A stretch of 64,000 nt of DNA from Gerris lacustris (GCA_951217055.1 OX578276.1:120908979-120972978); one strand, 5' to 3'. Shown: positions 22,198-34,809, counted from the first letter of the stretch. A program made the numbers and translations. The notes: generated by a model from the sequence alone, not told the origin.

Positions 22198-22573
22198 ACT
22201 TTTGAGTAGCGGTATATTTTTTGGGTCCGTGAGGGCTATTGATTTTTTTATTAGGTTGAGTACGGTGTTTCGTTTTTGGTAGATGGGGTGTTGGGAATGA
22301 TAATTGTGGAACAGGCCTTTTTTGACATCTTTTTCATACCACATGGTAGATAGTTTGCCATCATTTTCCTTCATTATAGTTATGTCTAAATAATTGATTT
22401 TATTATTTATTGCTTCGTTAATTATTATTGGTACTTTGTACAACGATGATTATTAAATTACATATTTATAAAACAAAAAATAAGAATATGATAACCTAAG
22501 CCGACTAGCTCTGGTTTTCCTTACAAATATATTATTTTTATATACTGTACTCTTATTTCAGTGTAAATATCTC

Positions 22574-23140
<567 letters not shown>

Positions 23141-23784
23141 TAATCTTTCCGTACATAACAATACATACAAAAACAAAAACAAAATCTGCTAGTTTGAATC
23201 GAACACACGTTAAACAAACAATAGACAGAGACTTAAATTAAATTAATTAATTTTTATTATTATCCCCCCCCCCCTTAATTTTTAGTGAATAACTTCTAGT
23301 TTGTGGTGGGCTTAATATTATAGTACATAAAAGTCGTTTTAATTGTTTCCTTTTTACCCAAATGTTTTGTAAGAAGTTTCATTAATTCCGTGCTTTTTCT
23401 TCCTCTATAGAACACTCCTGTTCATTTCCATGAAAATTGAGAATATGGTTGTATTTGTTTTCATGGCATAAATATTTTACTTAAAATTATAGTCCTTAAT
23501 TATCTGAGTCATACTATAAAAGATAATTTCTGAAGTTTTAAATCAATTACAATCAAATTACAAATAAAAACATTTAATTTCAAGAACATATATTTTTAAT
23601 CAACCAATTTTTTTAAATAAAAGCTCTTTATATACATAGAACCGCAGTTTTACAAGCTGAAAGACTTAATTCGTCCCTTATACTTCATTCAGGCAAGTAC
23701 AGCTAACTAATTTAAATTATAAAATGTTACCTGATTTTCTTGTTCTTTTTACTTTCTCATATAAAGAGTAAGTATTGTGTTGGC

Positions 23785-24260
23785 GCGAAAATTCGATTTT
23801 GATGGATTTACACGTTTTGAGGTCCCCTGAGTCCAAAAATGTCTGTCAGTCGTCTGTCTGCCATCTCTACAGACGCGTGGAGCCTAAACTACTGATTTTG
23901 ACGAAATTTCAGAAAAATCATTCACCGAGGTGAAATCGAGAAATGAAATTTGGGGGGTGCTACCCCCCAAAAACTCTGAAAAAACATGAAAAAATAAGGC
24001 TCGGAAAAAATCTAGTACCTGAGAAAATATCTTTAAACGTGGACGGAGAGAGACCGGGTTCGGTTCCCCACCGAGAAGATATTTTTATGATAAATTGTTA
24101 CTTTTATGATACATTTCGATAAAATGTCCAATATTAATTAAATGTACCTATGCAAACTCGAAAACTAATAAATGGAAAACACTGGGCTAAGTAATTATAA
24201 ACTCGTATGTGAGAAAGTTTGTCTGAGTTGTCTCAGACCGATTTTTTCTCTTGGAAAAGC
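23785..24260 (+). repeat. Dispersed repeat R6, longest copy
   Basis: Its left part matches 4,930-5,100 and its right part matches 10,745-10,905; 25,745-26,205 is an inverted relative. It contains a C/G-rich hairpin, TGGGGGGTGCTACCCCCCA, at about 23,951-23,969. No coding potential. Confidence 0.6.
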
Positions 24261-24264
24261 TGTA

Positions 24265-25740
24265 TTACTCTTGTTAACCAGCTTAGGTATTTTTAGACGA
24301 CATAAATATTTAGACAATGCCCATTATTTTGGAAAAAAAATATATATCAGGCCTAAAATTGGATGTTGATTTAGTTAAAAGGAGTAACTTTTAGTTACGT
24401 AGGTAAAAGCTTTTGTTACACTAGAAGAAGCTTTTAAACCTAAGAGCTAAAACAGAAAATGAAAGTTCTACCCATAATTACTAAAGTAATAAATTGCGTA
24501 AATATATTATTTCTATAAGCAACCTCAACGCTCTAAGTAGCACCTCAATAAATTTTGTTTTAAACTTAGTATAAAAAATATTAATAAAATAAAAATGTTT
24601 TACTTAAAAACATGCCTGTAAAAATAGTTATAATTGTTTAAATAATTTTAAATTTAGGGATTATTATTATTAATATTTTAAGTTAATTAATAAAGAATTA
24701 ATCAATATTTACTATTTACAATAATGTATTTTTTTAAAATCAATTTAATATGTTAGCATTATTGCTAAAGTGAATTTTCTTCTTTTTCTAAGAGTACACA
24801 ATTAGATTATTTGTTTGTCGATCTATATTTTTATATTACACTAGTATGGCTTGGCTTGAACAGTGTAATCAAGGTACATTGTAGGAGCTGAATTATATTA
24901 TATTGTGAAAGAAATATTGACTTCCCAATAGGTTTATGGTTCCGGGCAACTCTAGACTAGTGGCTCATAAAATACAAAATACCTTCCATGTGAATGCATT
25001 TTTTTAAATTGTATTATATACACAGTTATGATTTTTTTTTTTTTATTATTAATTTATTTTATTTTATTTTGTTTGTCAGTCTGATGTAAAATGTACTTTT
25101 TATTTACAGATCGAAATGAGTTTTCTAGGCAAAGAAAAAAATTTATTTCAAAATTATATAACTATTATGGATTATATTATGATATTTTATTATTTGATAT
25201 GACCAAATGTAGGTATAATAAATTTTTAAAAAAAATTATACAATGCTTGTTAAAAGGGAAATCACCCACGATATTATTTGTGTCTATATACTAACCTTGA
25301 TCGTAAGGAATGACCAGTCCTAGTTGCATGGAATAATGGGCTGGTTGCAAATGCAAGGATTATACAAGAAATAAATTTAGTTCATTACACTGTTAAAAAA
25401 AGCTTCAGAATGGAAATGTCCTTTTCTAAAATATTCTTTTTGAGCTGAATTCGAATCTGAAGTCAAAATTACTCCTTTACGTACATTTTTCTCAAAAACT
25501 GCGCCGAAAGTACGGAAAAATTGTGTTTTTGGGGGTTTTCCACCCAATTTTTTGCCCAAAAAAACATAATTGGGCGTTTTAATATCTTCAAACCATGAAG
25601 AACACAAATCTTAAGAAAAGAAATCTGCTGACTTTATTTTTAAAAATTGAAAAATAAAAAAATTAAAAAAGAGATTATTTCTCATATTGAGTCTTTGTAT
25701 TTCTATTGCTTTCTCAGCTATATAAGAAATGCTTTGCGAC
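24265..25740. other. AT-rich DNA, nothing recognised
   Basis: Only short random frames (for example 25,091-25,294) built of AT-rich codons; no motif, RNA gene or repeat end was found. Confidence 0.4.
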
Positions 25741-25744
25741 TTTT

Positions 25745-26205
25745 TTCTGACATTATTCTAGAGAATTACAAAATATGTGATGAGGGGAGGTACAGGAAAC
25801 ATTAGGGGGGGGGGGATAATAAAATTGGGCAAAACCACAACTTTTATTTACTTTTTTCAACCAAATATGATATGCTAAAATACAATAATTAATTTATTGA
25901 ACATTTTATCAAAATATATCATAAAAATAACTTCTCCTCGGCGTGGAAAAAGCTATTTTCTAAGAGACTAGACTTTTCGCGGGGAATTCCGCTTATATCG
26001 TTAGATTCGTATTTACGTTGACTACATTTTAGATTGAATCGTCGGAACCGTTTTCAACAAATACTTTTTTCACCGTTTTTTGGGGTTAACGCCCCCAAAT
26101 TTGGAGCTAAAATTCTTTTCTCGAAAAAAAAATCGTAATTTCACCTCAGGGTATAATTTTTCTGATCTTGTATGCCAAATTTCGTCAAAATAATAAGGAT
26201 TATTA
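25745..26205 (-). repeat. Dispersed repeat R6, inverted copy
   Basis: Reverse complement is related to 23,900-24,130 (shared TTATTTTTATGAT and TTTTGATAAAATGT-type words and the GGGGG/CCCCC hairpin region). A poly-G run lies at about 25,805-25,813. Confidence 0.5.
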
Positions 26206-26221
26206 AGAAATATAAAAAGAA

Positions 26222-26797
26222 TAGACTGCCAATTAGTGTGGCACATAGCTTCCTCGCATCCTATCATGTACTTTATTGTTATATTAACATTAAAATTATT
26301 GTTATATTGATTATTGTGTAAAAACTATTAATAGTTTTAGCGGTCTTTAACACTACATAGCGGTGTCGCAGTTGGTTTTACTAAAAAATTGTATTTGAAA
26401 AAAATGTTGGTCTCATCGAATAGATGAAGTAAGAATTTTTTCCCGACCTAAAATTCCAATTTTAAATTTGAAGTTCTCGTTTTCGCGAGCGTTGCTCGTG
26501 AACGCTTGGACGGATAACGTTGTCCAACGAACTCGTCTTGGGCATTGGTAAAATCAACATGTCTACCAAATTTCATCAAAATCGGTTGACATTTACTCAA
26601 GTTATCGTCGCACGTTTCATAATTCGTGGACACACAGACCGACAGCCAGACAGACAGACAGACACGAGACCAAAAATGTTCCCTGATGTCTGAAACGGAT
26701 TTCTGTCTTGGAATTTTTAAAATCGGAGGCATAAAAGTTTTTCGATCTCAAAAGTGAACACAATGCTTCCGTTACCTTCGGTAAGCTTGGAAGCAAT
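26222..26797 (+). repeat. R1 repeat, most complete copy
   Basis: Begins with AGACTGCCAATTAGTGTGGC and ends with CTTCCGTTACCTTCGGTAAG plus CTTGGAAGC, then an A-rich tail. The first end can pair TGCCA with TGGCA; the last can pair GCTTCC with GGAAGC and TTACC with GGTAA. A GACA/CAGACAGACA tract is internal. About 576 bp. The minus-strand ORF at 26,448-26,732 is not a gene. Confidence 0.75.
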
Positions 26798-27080
26798 AAG
26801 AAGAATAAATAAATATATAAGAATAAATAAATAAATAAAAAGTAATAATAAATTAATATAAATTCAAATAAATTAAATTATTAAGAATATAAGAAATTTA
26901 GTATCTTGTTTCTGTGTTGAAATCACCGGTTATAATAAGTTCATCGACTGTGAACATGAGGCCTTGGCATATCTTTTAATTCCTTTTGTTGACGTCGAAT
27001 TTGAGAGTCATTGGTATCAAGGTCTAAATCATTTCGGTTGAAGAGGTGAGGAAACATAATACTAAAATTTAATAATAAAA

Positions 27081-27182
27081 GGGGATGTCTATTTGTTGGG
27101 TTCGATTGTCAGAGAGATGGGACGAGTGCCCTTCAATGCTATGATTTAGTAATAATCGGTCTTGATTGGATGAATTTCTAAA
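27081..27182 (+). pseudogene. Possible retroelement protease fragment
   Basis: One frame reads YLLGSIVREMGRVPFNA and, after a shift, DLVIIGLDWMNF followed by TAA. The second phrase resembles the I(I/L)G(L/M)DW region at the end of gypsy-type retropepsins. Nothing else of the element survives here, so the call is tentative. Confidence 0.3.
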
Positions 27183-27437
27183 AGAAATCTTTAAGCGTCA
27201 GTTAGTCCAAATTGAAAAATTAAAATATCATTGATCATAGTTGCTGCCATACGGATAACCAAATGTTTGATCAGATTAGCATGGACACTTTATTCTAGCT
27301 GTCGTATAGTATAGCTTACAGTTATATTGTACAAATATTATGTTATATATCCAGATTGTCACTCGTTATTGCAGCTCTTTTTTATGCACATATAAACTGA
27401 TTAAGAGAACGTTACTAGTTACTTCACTAGTATCTAT

Positions 27438-29010
27438 AATTAGCTAACGTTTGCTTTCCAACTCCTGGTTTCAATAATGCTTTTATAAATAAAAATATGC
27501 TAATAAGGAAAACCTAATTACTATTAGGTATTACTACGATAGTCAATTTATAAAACAGAAATCATTCTGTAAAACCATCCTTAAATCGTAGATTAATTTA
27601 TTTATAGGTGTTACAATACATATTTACAACAAAAAATGTCCAACTTCGGTTCAAATCAGTTAAACAATACAGTCTTTGAATGATTCCCTTAAATATAATA
27701 AGTATATAATAAAGTTGTACATAGATATGGATACCTACTTAGCACCAACAAATTATTTTAATTTAAAAATTCTTAATAATTAATAATATATTTAAAAAAA
27801 AAAAAGTTTCCTATAGTAAAGTTAAAATAAAATAAAGTTAATCACAAAAAACAAAATCAATTATTATTATTTAAATAAAAAGGGGTTCAAACTATTACAA
27901 AAACAAGAAGAATTAAAAGTTAACCGATTTGAAAAAAAAAAAAAATCTAAATAATTGAGAGATAAATTATTCATTAAACACCTACTAAAATACAAAAATA
28001 AAATAAAAATGGCAAATCTCTTTTATTAGAATTAAATGTAAGAATGGACGCTACATTAGTAATGTTCATCACTTACTAGATAGATACATTGGAAGAAATG
28101 CCATTCTTTCGTGGCTGATAAATTGGGCACTTCAGATCAAAGCTAAAGACTATTTCTCATAGATTGCACACCAGGCATATTTTGTAAGTTTCTACACATA
28201 ATAGGATACCTTTTATTACCACTTATAAACTATCATTTCCTGTTCTAACATGAAGAAGTACCTTTTTTACAGAATAAGGGGTATGAAAATCAGGGTCCAA
28301 ATAATTGGAATATCTGCACCAATTTAGAATTACGATACTTGGCTAGAGAGTGATAAAGCTTGAATTCTAAACCTTCCTTCTTTTTAAAGAATAAGTGAGT
28401 ATTTTCTGCATAATATTTTCTGCATAAAGCTTATTATATGGTGAACTAAAGATAGGCCTGTACTAGCATTATTTATTATTTGTATTACTAGGTAGTTATA
28501 CTTCAAACTGTTGCCCTCAACTAAGTCTAACTCTAGCAAGTAAATTGGGTATTAAAACGTTTTTTAATAATCTTCTGTCATATAACTGGTGAATTTTATT
28601 TATAAATTCCAAAAGTTGTTGGATAATCTAGACGGAAACATGCGGGATAGTATTATATTCTTCCCTAACTAAGTAATGTGGGGTGTTAACTCCGATTAGT
28701 AAGTAAGCAAAACTTTAGAAGTCCACTTAAAATACTAAATTCAGAACTCAAAAATACTAAATTAACTTAAATTACTAAATTAAAAACTCTACAATTAAAA
28801 ATTAAAATATGCTCGTTTTATTTACATAAAATTACATTCAATACTTAATGTATGACAGAGAGTACCGTCTATTAATTCGTGAGCCAATTTGATTCCTGTT
28901 TTTTATTAAGTGTCAATATACTCGTAGTAATTTGGTTTTCCTCATTAATATATTTTTATTTATAAAAGCATTATTAAAGCCACGAGTTGAAGGAAAAGCA
29001 GACGTGAGGT
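27438..29010. repeat. Inverted repeat pair, about 130-bp arms
   Basis: 27,438-27,571 and 28,882-29,010 are inverted relatives, sharing the exact word AATAATGCTTTTATAAATA and flanking matches with scattered differences. The 1.3 kb between them is AT-rich with no frame. Probably the ends of an old non-autonomous element. Confidence 0.5.
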
Positions 29011-29804
29011 AATTATAGTTTGGCTGAATGTGAATGTCACACCCTCTATGTGTCTACTCAGAATGCCTTTCTAATAGGAGAAATAGTCAGAGTGGAATCG
29101 ATTGGATGCAAATCGGCCTAGTAATCGTCAACAAAGCCGATTAAAGCTTGCTCTCGGAGCCCTGGGTAATCGAAATCAAGGAATCAACTCAGCTTGACTT
29201 TGCTTACAGCTTACAGTCAGTGTCTATAGAACAGCTAAGTACATGCATGACAATGCTAACTTTGCGACTTAGAGGTATTTAAATGTAACCTTACAGCTCG
29301 ATACCCTTTAATCTTGAGAACATTTTAACTAAAATAAATAGAATGCAAAACAACACCTAATATTTATTTTATCTACTCAAAAAATTAAGCATCTTTGTAG
29401 TGTTTTCAATCTGCAAAATGTCATTTTTCTTGATTCTTTTGTAACATGTCAAAAAACACGCAGCAAAATAATAAAATGTCAGCAAAATAACAAACAGGCT
29501 AGCAAATTTTAAGAAAAGGTTACTAGATCGCAGGTTTGAACTCTCTCACATTATTCATTTTTATATATTTAAAAGTAATATTCTGCTAAATATTTATATC
29601 TTTTTTAAAAATACCTTTAAAAATTATAATAATAAAACAAATTTTATTATTTTACATTTAATTTTTTAAAAAAATTAAATAAAAAAAGTGGCAACAGTAA
29701 ATTTGTTTTGCCTCTGTTTTGTTTTAACTTAATGACTCAAACCTTCGTATTTTTACAACTTTTATTTCTTTAAATCTTTTAGCTATTAAAAAAGGAATAT
29801 AATA

Positions 29805-30040
29805 ATTAGTGTAATTTTTCTGCCGTTAGTAGATAAAATATTGTATGTAACTATGCAGCAAAGGGAGCATTCCTGACTCATTAAAAGATTACCTGCTTAG
29901 GTTACACTTTAGCAGATAATTAACATATTCCTGTCTCGGCTTCGCCTCAGCAGTAAATTTGTTTAGCCTATCCGAGCCGAAGGGGAGGAACTAAAACTTG
30001 TCAGTAAAATTCCATTTTCCTTCCTAGTAAAATTAATAAC
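29805..30040 (+). repeat. Dispersed repeat R7, copy 1
   Basis: Inverted relative of 60,140-60,345: both hold TAAAATATTGTATG-type words, a GCAGTAAAATTCCATTTT word and GGC/GCC-rich short palindromes. No gene. Confidence 0.5.
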
Positions 30041-30079
30041 TATTCTCTTTTAGATTAATTATTTCATAGTTTTCAAAAT

Positions 30080-30165
30080 TAGTTTAGTGCGCAACGCTCG
30101 CGTAAACGTGCGCATTAAAATTGGAATTTTAGGACGGAAAATATTCTAACTTTATCTATTCGAGA
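30080..30165 (-). repeat. R1-family fragment
   Basis: Carries the R1 core words GCGCAACGCTCGCGTAAACG and ATTAAAATTGGAATTTTAGG, with both ends missing. Confidence 0.6.
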
Positions 30166-30273
30166 CAAACATTTATTTCTTATTAAAACGTAACAATTTA
30201 AAATTCAATTTTTAAGTTTTTGGTAGTTTTCATACTACGGAAAGTTAAATTTTAATTTAAATCAAATTATAAT

Positions 30274-30363
30274 TATTATTAACTACGGGAAACAGACAGT
30301 GAAAAATACACTCCGTAAAAATACAGTGTATTTTTCACTGTCTGTTTCCCGTAGTTAATAATA
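30274..30363. repeat. Perfect 39-bp hairpin
   Basis: Bases 30,274-30,312 are the exact reverse complement of 30,325-30,363, with a 12-base loop. It lies between two R1 fragments. It could be a very young foldback MITE core, a microRNA-like precursor or an inversion junction; the sequence alone does not decide. Confidence 0.9.
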
Positions 30364-30384
30364 GTAACAATTTAATACTGATCG

Positions 30385-30930
30385 GTATTGCTTCCGAGCT
30401 TACCGAAGGTAACGGAAGCATTGTGTTCACTTTTGAGAATTCCAAGACAGAAATCCTTTTCAAACATCATGGAAAATATTTGGTCTCGTGTCTGTCGGTC
30501 TGTGTGTCCGCGAATCCTTGAAACGTGTGACGATAACTTGAGTAAATGAAGACCGATTTTGATGAAATTTAGTAGACATGTTCATTTTACCCATACCCAG
30601 AACGAGTTCGTTAGACAACGCTATACGTCCAAGCATTCATGCGCAACGCTCGCGTAAACGGGGACCAAATTTAAAATTGGAATTTTAGGTCGGGGAAAAA
30701 ATCTAGCTTCATCTATTCAATGAGACAAATTTTTAACAAATACAATGTTTCAGTAAAACAAACAGCGACACCGCTATGAAGTGTTAAAGGTCGCTAAAAC
30801 TATTAAAAGTTTTTACACAATAAACAATATAACAATAAAGTAATATAACAATAATGTTAATGTTAATATAACAATAAAATACTTGATAGGATGTGAGGAA
30901 GCTATGTGCCACACTAATAAGCAGTTTATT
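30385..30930 (-). repeat. R1 repeat, near complete
   Basis: In plus sense it starts with GCTTCCGAGCTTACCGAAGG (R1 3' hairpin) and ends with GATAGGATGTGAGGAAGCTA and TGTGCCACACTAAT (R1 5' end). It is the mirror of 26,222-26,797. Confidence 0.75.
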
Positions 30931-31118
30931 TTACTTTAGACCTCTTTAGATGGGCATGACAGAATACTAGTTCAGTGGTACTAGGTAGTGGAATAGAGAT
31001 GACAGAAAGAAGGGTTGAGAGTTTGTTATTTCACATATAATATACTAAACCTAAATTGTTATTTATGTTTAATAAGTTATAATATTGGATGTTTTGACAA
31101 CTCTTATTATTTCACAGA

Positions 31119-31250
31119 TGAAGTTGAGAACTCGCCTGCTACCAGTTCATATACGAAAACATTTCTCCTTTAATTCTATCTTGTTGCACCCTTCATCATT
31201 ATCCACTTCTCCCGAAGAACTGGGTGTGTTGGTGTTGCTATTATATATAT
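31119..31250. CDS. Possible exon, strand uncertain
   Basis: On the plus strand a pyrimidine-rich run ends in TTATTTCACAG at 31,118, a good acceptor, and the next codons read EVENSPATSSYTKTFLL then TAA, as a short terminal exon might. On the minus strand the same bases read NTNTPSSSGEVDNDEGCNKI and on to a stop. Base composition is less AT-rich than the flanks. Only one strand can be right, and neither is proven. The product is unknown. Confidence 0.25.
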
Positions 31251-31259
31251 TGCTAGTTA

Positions 31260-34089
31260 TAAAAACGTATAACAGTTAGAAGTGGAAAAAACTACAGTCT
31301 ACAATTATCGAGATATTACTTTTAAAAACAAATACTTTTAAATAAATTATTCGTGATTAATATTTTAGATTGGTGTCTTAGGGTGAATGACATTTTAACT
31401 TACTAAATGAATTATTACTGTTTATGTTTAAAAGTGAAACCGTAGCGAGTGTGCTTAATTGAAGTAAAACTTCTCATTTATTTCATTTGTGAGTCAAGCT
31501 TTTATTTATTAACAACTTATCTTTATTTTGTCATTTTTATACTCTTATTTCGGGTTACATATCTTTTTAATTAATTGCAAGATAAAATCTTTAATGCCTA
31601 AGTTTTTTTAGGGGTTGACTGGTTAATAAATCTGAAGCTTTGTTGTGTACTAATTGCGATGAGATATCATTATTACACGAGATTCCTCCATAATAATTTG
31701 AATTTTAAATATTACAAACGGAGATGATTTCTCTGATTGAAATACAATAAACGTGCTTTTTAGGGAAGAATAGTGGATAATTACTAGAGGAGCCGTATGG
31801 TAGCTGAAAATAGTGGTTTAAAAGGGTGTGAGTATTTTATCAGAGCTAGCAGTAAACTGGTCGCCTTGCCTGTTCCAATTGTCGGAGGAAATGGCATTTC
31901 TGGCAACAAAAGGCCGATTTAAAACGTCTTAACAGGACAAACACGGGGGGCCACAGGGCACGCCGTCTTGAGCAAGGTCATAACTCGGCCAAACAGACCG
32001 CGGCCAACCCACAGGCATCGTCCGCTTGACCGCGTCCACCTCGCACTACTCAAATCCAATCTTATCATTCACCTAAATCCGTTCGTTATCATTTTTTTTA
32101 ATCATTCGTCAAACAGAGAAAAAACTAATCGAGTAATATCCCGTGATAATATTGATTTAACCCCCAAAATAAGGCAATATTAACGAAACGGTTCTTCCGA
32201 ATAATTAAATCGCTTGATGAGGTTTTTGGATAATCAAATTAATGGTAAAACAAATGCGGGTTCGTCCCGAAATATAAATAAAAAGTCGAAATTATCTCGG
32301 TAATTTGTATTTGTAGAATATTGAAGAGACTAAGGAAGTGGGAGGAATCGGTCTAATGAGCAGATTGTTGGTAAACAGATGAGTCGAGTGCCGATATCTG
32401 GTGAGATAGCAGAGGGTGGGGTGCACCTATCAGTCTTATAGCCGTCTCACTATAATATCCACCGTAACTGATAACTCTAATCACTTGTTACCTGTCTACA
32501 CTCTTTCACACAGACATGGAACACCAATGGTATGTATTCTTTTAATCTTACTTAACATTTACTATTTTTATATTTACGTCCATCAAATGTCACCAGAACC
32601 ACACTTTCCTCGGAAATCATTAGAAAAAGTTTAATAACTTTCAAATGATTTGATTGAATCATATCGGGAATTAATATTCATATATAACAGATCATGATTA
32701 TATAAAATCTGTGAATTCGCAATGCTTTGATTGAATCGAAGTTTTAATTTATATGTTTAATTCTGTAAATAGGAAGAACATTCAATATTTGATAATAATT
32801 TTAGGGAATTAAGCAAGGATAGAATATTAGGAATTTTAATGTTCCGAAAATCTGATTTATTCTTAAGAATTAAATACTGTGATTTTGAAATGCATTTATT
32901 TAATTTGATTAAAAAAAATTATAATGAATAATAACAATGTAATTTACATTTTCATAATTGCAATTATAGTTTTTAGGGTTATCAATAATGTTTCACGTTG
33001 CAAATAACTAAATATAATCAGGTACTGTCAGGGGGCACCGCAAAGGCGGGAAATTTCCCGAAGCGCCGCCAATCTGATCATGTCTTATTCAATTAATTTT
33101 TTATTATACTATTGCTTCAGTAAGGCGCCTTGATACCGTATCATATTTATTTTAAAAGAAAAAAATAGTGCAAGCGACGTTTCAGACAGTAGTAGATGGT
33201 TCATAAAGTCAAAATGTACTAAGCGACATTTTGATGTGTAATAGGTGCTCCTTCAGCCGCTGCTACTATATCAGTGAGCAAAATAGGGGTAAAAAGAAGA
33301 AAATAAAGTTCATGAATGATTTGCTATTTTAAACTTCAAAACGATTAGGCTTTTGAGTATTTACGATTTAGGCCAAATGAGTGGACTTGAGTTTGACAAA
33401 AAAAAAATTGTTGTATTCATTTCTTCTTTTATTATTACCTTTTCTACTTGATTAAAATTATTTTCATCACAAATTATCATTACACTTTGTATTTTAGCCA
33501 AGCTGTGCTAATTTAACATTTTCTAAACACTTTTTTTTCTAATATATTATCTCTTACCCTCACTTTTATCAAATTTATTTTTTCGTGTACACCATTTAGA
33601 GATAGTAAGGGCATTTATCGTAAGCAGACACTCAACATGTAGAACAATAATTTTGATTATTTTTCCCACAATTATTGAACTTAGATTGCAAGCGCAAGCT
33701 TTACTAATTTATAAATTCTTAGTTTTTCACAATAGGAATAAAATATTAAACAAATTGTGACCTTTTTACTTTAATTTCTCTAAAATTTAAGTTTGTACTA
33801 ATATTATAGATGTAATCGAAATTTTTGCCAATTATATGTTTACTTTTTTTGTGGGGGGGGGGCGCTTTATACACTTTTGATTTAACATATTACCGTCGGT
33901 TTGTATGTTTTTACAAGCTGTACGCTACCTCCCCATCTATCCCTGTAGAATATAATAATATCAATAACTACTGTCCCCGCTAGAATACTCATGTCCTTTG
34001 TTAAAGTTAAAATTGTTTAAACGGATTAAAACCTGTGATAATCCACATAAAATAAATTCATATGGTGAGCAAAAAGATAATAGTGATTG

Positions 34090-34125
<36 letters not shown>

Positions 34126-34555
34126 AATATAAATTAGATTCTTTACTTTACTGTTACCTAATTAAAAATTGATTTCTAGAATATCCTTTAACTACTTCAA
34201 CAAATCATAAGAATAAAACTAACTTAATTAAATGAAGTACGGGAGATTCGAGTAGCAGACCGTACTCAAGAGAAGTTCTCATTGGTCCTTGCAATCATCC
34301 TTAATTTCTACTTCTCAATAAGATCTCTGGCCAATATCTCTATAAAGTAGTTCTTGAATTATACGGAATCGTCTATAAAATAATTTCTGAGAGCTATACA
34401 ACTGGATTTCAATACATAATATTATAATTCGTATAATATTAATAAGAATGTATCTTCAACTCCGGGAAAAGCAGAGGTATTTTCCTTCTGTATCCCCCCG
34501 TGTCTTTTCACATCCTTGAGTTGAAATTGGAATTATCTTTAGTTAATATATTATA
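31260..34555. other. Unique-looking non-coding DNA
   Basis: No transposon ends were recognised. A GC-richer block at about 31,860-32,060 and a short GC-rich palindrome at 33,045-33,060 stand out and may be regulatory or the remains of exons. A poly-T run occupies about 34,090-34,121. Frames at 31,968 and 32,416 lack supporting features. Confidence 0.4.
33045..33060. promoter_or_regulatory. GGCGGGAAATTTCCCG palindromic site
   Basis: The left half, GGCGGGAAA, equals the consensus E2F site on the other strand (TTTCCCGCC), and the whole is a kappaB-like palindrome (GGGAAATTTCCC). It sits in a GC-rich island of about 45 bases in AT-rich DNA. Function is inference only. Confidence 0.25.
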
Positions 34556-34563
34556 TGTTTACA

Positions 34564-34800
34564 CAGTGGCGTAGCTAGATCATTAGGGGCCCCCCCCGCA
34601 AATTTTTTTTGGGGGCCCCTCGCCAAAGAAAAATCGATGAGCAAAAAAAAAAAAGAAAACCTCTTGCGTTCAGGATTGGGGGCCCCCCTCGACGTTGGTA
34701 CAAGGATGGTAATGCTAGTTATTTCTGGATTTGGGGGCCCCCTGGCACTGGGGGCCCCCCCCGCAATGCGGGCCCGTGCGGGCCCATAGTTACGCCACTG
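34564..34800. mobile_element. hAT-type MITE with 8-bp TSD
   Basis: The element starts CAGTGGCGTAGCTA and ends TAGTTACGCCACTG, inverted ends of the kind found in hAT transposons. It is flanked on both sides by TGTTTACA (34,556-34,563 and 34,801-34,808), an 8-bp target-site duplication diagnostic for hAT. The interior is GGGCCCC-rich and has no real gene; the frame at 34,609-34,818 is spurious. Confidence 0.9.
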
Positions 34801-34809
34801 TGTTTACAT

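Larger units (their letters stand above)
20686..22443 (-). pseudogene. Penelope-like element, RT end + GIY-YIG
   Basis: Read on the minus strand, 22,443-22,198 encodes the end of a Penelope-type RT (NNKINYLDITI, then STMWYEKD, HNYHSQHPIYQKR and IALTDPKN). After a 352-bp R1 insertion the frame resumes at 21,845-21,762 (KIYKKLEKNCYLKKI). It is broken again by a nested insertion (about 21,256-21,749), then resumes at 21,255-20,983 with FKEFDCEKIKFGLKPTNK and IYKINC. A TAG stop interrupts the frame at about 20,980, and 20,979-20,686 encodes the GIY-YIG endonuclease (CDQVYIGETMKKLESRLKQH). Penelope-like elements combine exactly this RT and GIY-YIG pair. The 5' part of the RT is missing. Confidence 0.85.

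Noticed and set aside
29520..29560. tRNA B-box-like word near AGGTTTGAACTC
   Set aside because: No A box at the right distance and no cloverleaf could be drawn.
32500..32545. Micro-exon between CACACAG and GTATGT
   Set aside because: Only about 16 bases and no frame or neighbouring exon to support it.
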